64,000 nt of DNA from Owenia fusiformis (lineage: Eukaryota; Annelida; Polychaeta; Sabellida; Oweniidae). Location of the stretch: NCBI GenBank assembly GCA_903813345.2, contig CAIIXF020000007.1, forward strand, positions 28,182,698 through 28,246,697. Direction: 5' to 3'. Of this stretch, positions 1-12,300 are shown in pieces. Under the pieces are notes generated by a model. It was not told where the DNA came from and did no database searches. It saw only the letters and a list, made by a program, of their open reading frames with translations. Positions within the stretch are counted from its first letter, which is position 1. The number at the start of each line of letters is the position of its first letter. The position numbers and the translations under genes are program-made.

Positions 1-194
1 AAATAAGCCCCAAAAAGACCAAAAAGACCCACTAATTGAGCCCCTACAAAGTGTTTGGGCCTATCCTAGGGGGGCTCCTGGACCCCCCAGTGATCATAGA
101 TACATGTAGATGTACATGTAGGATATGTTGAAATATAAATGTACAGAATTATGTAGAAATATGTATCACATAGTGATATCCACTAAAAACATAC

Positions 195-308
195 CTGAAT
201 TTCCCATATCCAGATTTTACATGCTTCTTGAACTGTGTGAGTCCCATAATATCAGTGAAGATCATATCAATGGGGAGATCATCCCGCACCTGACACTGCA
301 TCTGGGCA
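195..308 (-). CDS. MGAT5: MGAT5 coding exon 10: MIFTDIMGLTQFKK
   Basis: It encodes AQMQCQVRDDLPIDMIFTDI, MGLTQFKKHV and KSGYGKF, against vertebrate VELIYIDIVGLAQFKKTLG. The donor GTATGT follows 195 and leaves AG of an Arg codon. The acceptor is less certain: TTGCCAAG before 308 keeps the frame with exon 9, whereas the better-looking TTACTCAG before 316 does not. The product is then about seven residues shorter than the vertebrate protein between the two exons, so a small exon in between or a different boundary is possible. Positions 1-194 are intron; the next exon is outside the window. Confidence 0.85.
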
Positions 309-3300
309 CTTGGCAACTGAGTAAGATACCTGAATTAAGGTTCATATAGTAAATTATTCAGTGGCGGTGAAATACCTAGAGATCTGATTGGCCACTATGA
401 TAAAAATTCAGTATTTGCATGTAATGCGGGGACACAGATAGGTATTTTATAAGAAAGGCAATTATAGATCAGAATGTGTATGTCTTATAATAAAAATCCA
501 AGGAAGGCTATATTTTGATAAGTACAACTGTAATAAATTCTAATTTGCTGCAAACAATCAACTTTTCAATTGTTGGTTTTGTTAAGACCACTGGTCCCAG
601 GTATTCAAAATAACAATTCTACAATTCATTATGTCAATACACAGGGAACTTGGTGTATTGGCTTAAATGATTTATGACCAATGTTATACTCACAGTGCAC
701 CCTATATGCAGTGTTTAGAATTATTTTGACATTGACTTGAAAAGTTGCGTTCTTTAAGTCCAGCTTATACGTTTACCTTGGCATATTGTATTTCACTAGC
801 AATGCCTCATACAATATAAGGGTATAATATACAAACATTAATAAGGAAATGTGAAGAATATTATGGAATATTTCATCATTTCAATTTTGATTCATGCTAG
901 AAAAGGCAGAAATGTGAAGTAGAACATTAAAAATGCATTATGCCATAGGTTTCTCCCCCAGACAATCAATGATGTCCAATTGTTATTGCTCATATAATAT
1001 CTCACATACCATGGATATATCTTGAGAATAACTTTTGGGTATATTATTGCTGAAATATCCATATATTGCCTTGAACCAGACAGCCAATCAGGTTTATGAT
1101 AAACAAATTCAACGACCAATCAGATAACAGGAGGACTTTCCCGGTATATTCAACTTCATATTGAATTAATTTCTTCGAAAATAATTAGATCGGCCAGCAC
1201 AATCGCAAAATTAACACTGAAAGAGGGGGATTTGGGACTTCTTCTTTGGTAAGTAGATGGGTATATGTGTGGTAAAACTCTTTAAATGTGCTATTTTCTG
1301 AAAACCGTCCAGAGGAGTATTAACATGGCAGGCATAATTTTTTGAAATAGTAAAGAGATGAATAGTTGAAACATGTGAAACATCAAAATGTATGCCAATG
1401 CTATATCAAAAATATTGATTATCAAGAATCTCATTCATAAGGGTCGTGTCTTGGAAATTCATATACAGTAGAACCTGTCTATACACACCAGAATAGCCTG
1501 ACAACGGTAAAGTCTGATAAAATCTAATTGAAGCGACGTTTATGTCAGCCATTTATGACAATGGTATCTGACTTAACCGTTGTCAGGCTATTCTGGGGTA
1601 CTATAGTAAGAATGCCACTGGGCCTGGAGCCCTGGTCAAAATTGATTGGACTGATGGGGTATTCACATTTAAGGTTTTTGACAATGGGAATCTAATGAAC
1701 AAAGGTAATCTACTGGGGTAATCTAAAAATAGGACCAAAAAATGTTCACATTTTCTCCAAAACAATAATTATTCAAACTTCTTATACAATATTTTTTAAC
1801 AACTCTTCACTCATAAAAGCCATACTATTCACACCTCTCTACCATAAATAATAAATGTCTACCCCTCTTTAAACTATCTCTCTGTATAGCCCCTTAAATC
1901 CAAGCCCCTGGACTAAATGGGTTAAAAAAGATGGAGCTGAGGGTGGTCTTGAGATGTTTAGCGCTGTGTCTGACAAACAGACATAAGTTTTAAGCATTAC
2001 TGTTAAATGAAGCCAAAAAGCAAATTAATTGAAAAAAGTACATGTAACTTTACACAAAGAACAGGGTGTTCAATAATTTGTGACAACTGGCATAGTATTA
2101 ACAAAGTTACAATTCCTGACATAGACACAACATCATAAGTTGGGTAGTTACATGTATGTTTCTTTTTACATGCTGTTGAGTTGCATGTAAAACGAAGCAA
2201 TAGTTCAATAATTTAATGGAATATTTGCAATACTTATTGAACACACTTTAATCTGGCTGACATCTGCAAATGCGATTTGGAATCTAATGGCCATTTAAGG
2301 CTACATTGCCTGACTCAAATATATACAGGGTACAGGGTGACGCAAAACTGAAGCTACAAATCTTTAATAAAGGACCCACGGTCCTGTGCTCACACAGTGT
2401 AGAACCTTCAGAGGAATGTTTATCCTGATTTTCAAACAAAATTATTGATTTTGATTTGTAGTCTCGAACTTTGAGAAACTTAGATAGCACAGTTTGTGTC
2501 CTAGTTTGAGGACCTTTGACTTTGAACATTTTACTTATTCAGAGCTCAGTAGGTCTTTTGTGATTAAGGTGACCAAAATTTACATCCAAATTGAAAAATA
2601 AACTTTTTTGACCTTTCGAAGGTGACTGAAGGTCAAATCTCAAAACTAAGGTCAGATTTGAACTCCTGGAAACTTGTAGACGATTATCCCCCAAAAATTT
2701 TGTCAAATTGAAACAAGTTGGAAATTAACTTATTTTTACTAGTTTTTGACGTCAAATATCTCAAAAACAGTAAAAATTTGATGCTGACATATATTGAGCA
2801 ATATGTAGGGAATGCTTAAATCTAGTAATGATGTAATTCATTGCAAGTAATGAACAAGTATAGGGACAAACTTTGAGTAACTTCTCAATCACAAAACCTG
2901 CCATTGACGATATACATGAGAAAGTTCCCTGAAAATGACTCTCCCTAAGTCCTGCTTTCTGTCAAATTTTATAGAGTAAACACCAAAAACTGTAATTCCC
3001 AGAGCTTTGAAATCTTCAGAGAACATAAGTTGCATATACAGTAACTACTACAAGTTATTTGAAAGTTCTACTTCAACAAAGTGTCTAGTATTTACAGAAA
3101 ATTTGACTTTTTGACGTCAAAATCAGCAATTTCTCGGAAACTGGGCGAACTTGGGAGATGGCGATGATAGATCAAATAGGCATTGTGGATATGCATAAAA
3201 TGAATGTGGATATGACTCAATCCGAATAGCAGTTTTAATTTGTGCGACCAATGGACGGTTGGACGGACGCCTGGTCGATCCCATAGGCCAAAAATTACTG

Positions 3301-6300
3301 CTAGGTTCTGCTTTTTTGGTCACCCTGTATATCAGAAGTTACATCATTGATTTGCATCAGTTATATTTACGGTCTCCACAGATTAGAAAGCAACAATCAG
3401 AAAAATAAGAATCAATCAAAAAAACATTCTACATTGAAAATAAATGTTCATGAACATGCTCACCTCTTCAGACTAATTTAAATAAAAATTAAAACCTGTC
3501 AGTATGCAAAACAAGCTTAATTTCCTTTTGTTATGTTTAACTTAAAAACAGAAATAAACACAAAAGGCATTTATATTTTTTTGTTCTTACATAGCCATAA
3601 CCAAGAAGTAAAATGTTTAAGGGACTAGAATGGCAAAGGAGGTAAACTTTGGAAAAAAAATTCAGTTTTACAATAATTTTTTTTGCTGTTATCATTACTT
3701 GTCATGTCTCTTAAAGTCCAACAAGCCTAATTTATTTCAGGATAATTTTTTTATTGTAGGTTATCTGGGAAAAATTGAAAAGGAATACATTCCCTTTTTC
3801 AATCATGATAATCTCAACATTTCTGCAACTTAAATCTTCAATAGTTTCTACATATGTGTTCAGATATCTCTCTGCTTTTTTCATAAACTATCAAAATTGA
3901 GGATTGTAAGGAAAATGTTGGTATGATTTTGAACAGTTTACCCTTTCTATTTTTTCTTACACCTTTAGCAGGGGCATACTCAATATTCAACAAGGCGTTA
4001 ACACACAAAATGTCACCACCTGCCATTTATTACAGATGCCAACCACCAAACTCTAAAAGTCGAATGGCGACCACCAAATGCCAAACATCATCAACAAAAA
4101 GTTGGAGTCTATAACAATATGTCACCACTTCTGGTGGTGACATAATAGATCTGGCAAAACTGAAGCTGATAGATATTACACCTCTATTATATAGAATATA
4201 ATTTTTACCTGTTTTTAAATGGCAACATTTCAGAAAATATTTTTCTGCAAAATTCTGGCAAGCCATTGCCTGACCTAAGACCATGTATGTGCGATTAGCT
4301 TAATTAGGGATGACATTGCTGTGAAAAATTACTCTCCATCCATTAAGAATGGCGAATACGGAAAACTTACATGGTAAGCTGTTCCACCTCACTGGTGATG
4401 CGGAGGTCATGTCCAAGGATATATAGAGCTGTAATCAGGTCACTCCATTGGACCAACTCACCAAGTGGACCCCCTACAACATCAACAAATATAAATCATA
4501 ACAGAGTGTGAATACCATTACAAAGAGAATGTGTACCATTAGTGAAAATATGAAAATGCACATGTTTGAACTAATGTTTAAGTTTATACATATCCATATA
4601 CATGTATGTCACTATTGATTAGAAATACAATGTACACGGATTTGACACTGCTATCACGGACAAGATTGTATACTATTCAGAATATATTGAACGTTCAAAT
4701 ATTGTTAGTTTATATGGAAAGTTTATCATACATGTCTGGTTCATGTGACCATTACTCATTATAAACATCAATTTTTAAACTACATATGTGTTACATACAG
4801 ACTGATAAAATCTAAAGATCTAAAGTGCAAAAGAATATAAGTTATTGAGTGATTTGAAGTGCAATACAGGATATATTCTGCTCGAGAAATTCTGTATTGG
4901 AACGAGACGAAGTCGAGTGCCAATACAGAATATCAAGACGTTTTTATCGTGTGATCTTACGCCAATACATCTTACTTCTGTATTCTCTGTATTGCTACTG
5001 AGATTGTACCCTCTGTATCAATATTTTCTGTATTGCTACGGAGATAAACAAAGGGGACAATCTCAGTAGCAATACAGATTGGTACAGCACAAGAACTGAC
5101 CAATCAGAGGGCTTCATTTTACGGATAATACAATAAGAAAATGTATTAGTGAACTATGAAAATGTTAATTAGTATTGCATCAATGAATACATGTTAAGTT
5201 ATTTAAAGCACAAACATAAAACAAAAAAACGTACAACAATTGAAGATATACTAAAATATAACAGTAAAGAGCAAAACACCTGGCCTACCCAAAAACTAAT
5301 CCAGTCTAGATTTTCTATATAAGAAGCATCCTTGCAAATTTTGATCAAATCCCCTTTTCCTGGGATTTACATGACAGGGGATACTGAAAAAGTTCCAAAA
5401 TAACTACCTTAACATAAAATGGCTACAGCATACGAATTAACTCAGCTTGACTGTTGCAAACTTAAATTCTGTGAAAAGTTTGATGAGTAGTTTTCCTTGA
5501 ATTGTGATGACAAGATATATTGAAGCGGCTCAAAATGAATAGCAGAATTCAAGATGACCACCAAACCTATAAGGGGTGAATTGAGAAATAAATAAAGTAA
5601 TCAGAGAATACGTTGAATTTCAAGGTTAGTAGAAATAACCCATATGTAGCTGTTAAAGCCTTTAATGAGCTCTCTGTTAGGTGAAATTAATTGCTTATTT
5701 CAATATACTCATGCTTTCGTCGGCCAGGTAAAAATGCTACAATGACCATTATTACTACCTAATGTGGCCGACTGTATGACTTTTGCTAACATGAATAATA
5801 AAAATAGTATAGCACATGAAGCTGCATGAAATGTACTGAAGTATTTGTTGGTCTTTGCATTGCATTTTTGAAAAAATACAAATAAATAAAAAATTACCAT
5901 GCATCCACTTTTTTCATACCAATGCAAAACAAGGCATTAACATGACAAAATGTCACCACCTAGTTGCTCACAATATTATGAGTTTATTTTCTGAGAACTT
6001 GTGGATGATTTTGAAAAAATAAATATTTGTCAATTTGAAGCAAGTTGAAGAAATACCTTTTTTGACCCTGAGAGGATCATTGAATGTGGAAGCTCAAATC
6101 TAAAGTCAGATTTGAACTTCTGAGAAAAAAGATTGGTCAATTTGAAGCAAGATGAAAAAAGACCTTTTTTACCTTGAGAAGGTCATTGAAGGTCAAATCT
6201 CAAATCTAGTCAGATATGAACTTCTGATAACTTGTAGATGATTTTGAAAAAAAATTGGTCAATTTGAAACAAGCTTTAAAAATAGGACCCACGGTCCTGT

Positions 6301-9300
6301 GCTCACACAGTTTGGAACCTTCAGAAGAATGTATATCCTGACTTTCAAACAAAAATATTGATTTGGATTTGTAGTCTCGAACTTTGAGAAACTTAGACAG
6401 CGCAGTTGTGTGACCTAGTTTGATGATCTTTGACCTTGAAAATTTAACTTATTTAGAGCTCAGTAAGGTCTTTTGTGATCAAGCTGACCAAAATTTACAT
6501 CCAAAAATCAATTTGAAAAATTAACTTTTTTGACCTTAAAAGGTTACTGAAGGTCAAAGTAAAGGTCAAATCCTAAAACGAATGTCAGATTTGAACTCCT
6601 GGTAACTTGTAGATGATTTCCAAAAAAAAATTTGGTCAAATTGAAGCAAGTTAAAAAATAACTTATTTTTACTGTTTTTTGACGTCAAATATCTCAAAAA
6701 CGGTAAAAATTTGATGCCGACAAACATTGAGCAATATGTAGGGAATGCTTAAATCTAGTTATGATGTAATTCATTGCAAGAAATGATCAAGTATAAGGCA
6801 AACTTTGAGAAACTTGTCAATCACAAAACCTGCCATTGACTTTATACATGAGAAAGTTTCCTGAAAATGACTAAGTCTTACTTTTTGTCAAATTTTATAG
6901 AGTAAACACCAAAAACTGTAATTCCAAGAGCTTTGAAATCTTCAGAGGACATAAGTTGCATATACAGCAACTACTACAAGTTATTTGAAAGTCCTACTTC
7001 AACAAAGTGTCTAGTATTTACTGAAAATTTGACTTTTTGACGTCAAAATCAGCGATTTCTCGGAAACCAGGCGAACTTGGGAAATGGCGATGATAGGTCA
7101 AATAGACATTATGGATATGCATAAAATGACTGTGGACATGACTTAATCCGAATAGCAGTTTTAATTTGTGCGGCCAATGTTGACGGACGGACCAACGGAC
7201 GGACCAACGGACGGACCAACGGACGGACGGATGCCTGGTCGATCCCATAGGCTCATAGTGTGAGCCAAAATTACCTTTTTGACTTTTTTTGACCTTGAAA
7301 AGGTCATTGAAGGGCAAATTTTAAATATAAAGTGAGAATTGAATTTTTGAAAACTTGTAGATGATTTTGAAAAAAATTAAAGTCAGTCTAAACAGTATTT
7401 GTTAAGTTATCTGAAGTTGTAAGAATTTGTTACAGACACAGATTGCCAACCACCTACCGACGTCAAAAAAACGGAGACCATAACAATATGTCACCACTTT
7501 TTGGTGGTGACATAAAAACTCAAAAACAATTACATGCTGTTCCTCACTAATGCCACTTTAAATCCTGTAGTATCACAGTACTGCTAGACAATACTAATTC
7601 TAATATAGCAATGTTTAAATCATTCATGCATTTTATTAAAAATGCAACATATGTAATGCTCTATACTTCTGTTATAGAAGTGATGATATAATTACCCTTG
7701 AAAGCATTCTCTGCAAACATCGTACCAGATTTCTTAGTTAACAGGCCTAAGTGGACGATGATCTATTGCCAAATATAATAAAAAAAAATATGTACAATTT
7801 CATATTGATTATGCACCTTTTTTAAGCTGGGTTGCATAAAAGCTACAGGTCAGGGTCTTGGCTCATGGAGGTTTTATAAACCACTGGAAAGGCGGTAAGA
7901 AGTTTCTGAATTAGAGCAAGCCAATAGTGACATTTACTAAGCGAATCTCAAACAGCACTGTACTTTAGAGTTTTATAAGCACTTGACAGTACTGATTGAG
8001 CTTAGTTATGAATGAAAAACTAGTGTAATGACTGAGGGTGCCCCAGGGGAATGACTAACTAACGAGCATAGTGTAACAAGCCAGATAAAAAAAATTGAAA
8101 GAAAGTGTGCTAAATTCAATGCCCTGAGTAGGAATCGAACCTAGGACCCTTGGACCCAAAGTCTGATGCTCTACCGACTGAGCTATAAAGGCTTTAGCTA
8201 CTACAGCTGGGCCGTAGTAGCAACTTGATATCAAGGGTCGTTACACTAACACAGTGCTGTACTTTTGCCTGATATTTTGAGATAATTTCAGAATATCAGA
8301 ATGGCTATATCTCCAAGGGTTCCAAGTCAACTCGGACCCTAGTTAACACGAACCCTTGTCAACTTGGACCCAGTTATATTCAAAATAGATCAGGAAGCAT
8401 GATCTATCCCAGGATACCCTCTGGATATATCCAGCCAAGGATAGCGGCACTGTAAGTAATACAATGATTGTAAACCTCAAGGAGGGACGATTGAATGATT
8501 AGAACAAAGTTACCATAAAGTAGTAACATGTTCAAGGTAGTCTGCTTGAGGATGTTCAAAGCTTGATTTTGTCAATTCTATAATTAACTATAAGGCATGC
8601 AGAGTTTGTAGGTTATATGTGTAAATATACATGTACAGTAAAACCTGTCTCACTGAACACATCTCTCTAGTGAACACATGTGTCTTGTGAACACCTTTCC
8701 TTTTCTCAGCACATACTCCACTGTATAGAATTGCCTCTCTTTAGTGAACACCTACCTATAGTGAATATATTTTTGTGGCTTCATAAGGTGCTCACTATAT
8801 ACAGGTTTTACTGTACATGTATGACGATACCTGTGAAGACCAAATAGAAAAAGAAGTGAATTAGGTAATATAAGCATTGGTTACAGGGTGCATCATAAGA
8901 TCCCTAAAATGTGATCAAACTGACCAGACTCCAAGGTGCATGGTCTAATAGTGTCATTTTGCGGTTTTCAAGCTCTATAGATGTCATGAGATGATGCAAC
9001 AAACAAAGCAAAGTACAAACAAAGTACAAGTGTTTATTACTTGAAAAAAAAATAAGTTGGACATCATTGCCTTTGTTTTGTTTGTTTGTTTGTTTGTTTA
9101 TATAATAAAAACAAGCTGTCGCATTCAATATCTAGTGACATAATTCATAGAACTTGAAATAACAAAATTTCCTCCTAGTTTTGCATACTACCATTTTACA
9201 AGACTTTCGAACTACATGTATATACATACTTATGTTGCCCCTGTATAAAGATAAGTACATTTGAGTGACTTTCAAACCATATACACTTATGTTGCCCCTG

Positions 9301-12300
9301 TATAAAGATGAGTACATTTGAGTGACTTTCAAACCATATACATACTTATGTTGCCCCTGTATAAAGATAAGTACATTTGAGTGACTTTCGAACCATACAC
9401 ACTTATGTTGCCCCTGTATAAAGATAAGTACATTGGAGTGACTGTCAAACCATATACACTTATGTTGCCCCTGTATAAAGATGAGTACATTTGAGTGACT
9501 TTCAAACCATATACAGACTTATGTTGCCCCTGTATAAAGATAATTACATTTGAGTGACTTTCGAACCATACACACTTATGTTGCCCCTGTATAAAGATAA
9601 GTACATTTGAGTGACTTTTGACCCATACACACTTATGTTGCCCCTGTATAAAAATAAGTGCATTTGAGTGACTTTGAAACCATATACACTTATGTTGCCC
9701 CTGTATAAAGATAAGTACATTTGAGTGACTTTCAACCCATACACACTTATGTTGCCCCCGTATAAAGATAAGTACATTTGAGTGACTTTCGAACCATACA
9801 CACTTATGTTGCCCCTGTATAAAGATAAGTACATTTGAGTGACTTTTGACCCATACACACTTATGTTGCCCGTGTATAAAAATAAGTACATTTGAGTGAC
9901 TTTGAAACCATATACACTTATGTTGCCCCTGTATAAAGATAAGTACATTTGAGTGACTTTCGACCCATACACACTTATGTTGCCCCCGTATAAAGATAAG
10001 TACATTTGAGTGACTTTCGAACCATACACACTTATGTTGCCCCTGTATAAAGATAAGTACATTTGAGTGACTTTCGAACCATACACACTTATGTTGCCCC
10101 TGTATAAAGATAAGTACATTTGAGTGACTTTTGACCCATACACACTTTTGTTGCCCGTGTATAAAAATAAGTACATTTGAGTGACTTTGAAACCATATAC
10201 ACTTATGTTGCCCCTGTATAAAGATAAGTACATTTGAGTGACTTTCGACCCATATACACTTATGTTGCCCCCGTATAAAGATAAGTACATTTGAGTGACT
10301 TTCGAACCATACACACTTATGTTGCCCCTGTATAAAGATAAGTACATTTGAGTGAATTTTGACCCATACACACTTATGTTGCCCCTGTATAAAAATAAGT
10401 GCATTTGAGTGACTTTGAAACCATATACACTTATGTTGCCCCTGTATAAAGATAAGTACATTTGAGTGACTTTCGACCCATACACACTTATGTTGCCCCC
10501 GTATAAAGATAAGTACATTTGAGTGACTTTCGAACCATACACACTTATGTTGCCCCTGTATAAAGATAAGTACATTTGAGTGACTTTTGACCCATACACA
10601 CTTTTGTTGTCCGTGTATAAAAATAAGTACATTTGAGTGACTTTGAAACCATATACACTTATGTTGCCCCTGTATAAAGATAAGTACATTTGAGTGACTT
10701 TCGACCCATACACACTTATGTTGCCCCTGTATAAAGATAAGTACATTTGAGTGACTTTTGACCCATACACACTTATGTTGCCCCTGTATAAAGATAAGTA
10801 CATTGGAGTGACTTTCAAACCATATACACTTATGTTGCCCCTGTATAAAGATGAGTACATTTGAGTGACTTTCAAACCATATACATACTTATGTTGCCCC
10901 TGTATAAAGATAATTACATTTGAGTGACTTTGGAACCATACACACTTATGTTGCCCCTGTATAAAGATAAGTACATTTGAGTGACTTTTGACCCATACAC
11001 ACTTATGTTGCCCCTGTATAAAAATAAGTGCATTTGAGTGACTTTGAAACCATATACACTTATGTTGCCCCTGTATAAAGATAAGTACATTTGAGTGACT
11101 TTCGACCCATACACACTTATGTTGCCCCCGTATAAAGATAAGTACATTTGAGTGACTTTCGAACCATACACACTTATGTTGCCCCTGTATAAAGATAAGT
11201 ACATTTGAGTGACTTTTGACCCATACACACTTATGTTGCCCGTGTATAAAAATAAGTACATTTGAGTGACTTTGAAACCATATACACTTATGTTGCCCCT
11301 GTATAAAGATAAGTACATTTGAGTGACTTTCGACCCATACACACTTAGTTGCCCCTGTATAAAGATAAGTACATTTGAGTGACTTTTGACCCATACACAC
11401 TTATGTTGCCCGTGTATAAAAATAAGTACATTTGAGTGACTTTGAAACCATATACACTTATGTTGCCCCTGTATAAAGATAAGAACATTTGAGTGACTTT
11501 CGACCCATACACACTTATGTTGCCCCTGTATAAAGATAAGTACATTTGAGTGACTTTTGACCCATACACACTTATGTTGCCTGTGTATAAAAATAAGTAC
11601 ATTTGAGTGACTTTGAAACCATATACACTTCTGTTGCCCCTGTATAAAGATAGGTACATTTGAGTGACTTTTGAACTATACACACTTATGTTGCCCTTGT
11701 ATAAAGATAAGTACATTTGAGTGACTTTCGACCCATACACACTTATGCTGCACCCTGTATAAAGATAGGTACATTTGAGAGATGTGATAGCTTCACTAAA
11801 TAAATTACTATATATATATAGAAAGAAGCTATTCAATCTTAAAGCAAATAAACCACTTCAAGCTGTGAGATCAAATACTTTTTAATCAATATGAGACAAC
11901 ATAAAAGTAAAAGTAATTAAAATAAATATTTTAAAGCATACCCTTAAACTGACTTTCTACAATACCCCAATGGGATTCTCTCGATAAAAGTCCTAAATAT
12001 AAAATTATCTGAAACATAAATGAATACATGCAAAATAATTGGAGAGAAGTTATTTGCTTTCATGAAGTGGAGAAACAAATTAAATTGAAATGTGCATAGG
12101 AGTACAGTGAAACCTGTAAAGTGGAACACCTCTTGAAGTAAAACACCTCTGTTAGTGGAACGACTTGTTCTAAAGGCCTGCAGTCTGGAGGATTTGAACA
12201 GGTACATGTTAGGCCAATGCATTACCTCCATAGAGATGATAAAATAATATCGACTTTGAGGAACACTTTTCAGATCATGTTAAACGAACCTTGTAAGTCA

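Noticed and set aside
8121-8192. Functional tRNA gene
   Set aside because: The anticodon stem pairs at only three of five positions, the expected Lys anticodon has changed to TTG, and the sequence lies within a repeat-like unit.
9544-11400. 618-codon minus-strand open frame with a 19-residue repeat
   Set aside because: It follows exactly the 57-bp tandem repeat, changes peptide where units carry small indels, and has no start context, splice partner or domain. It is a satellite artefact.
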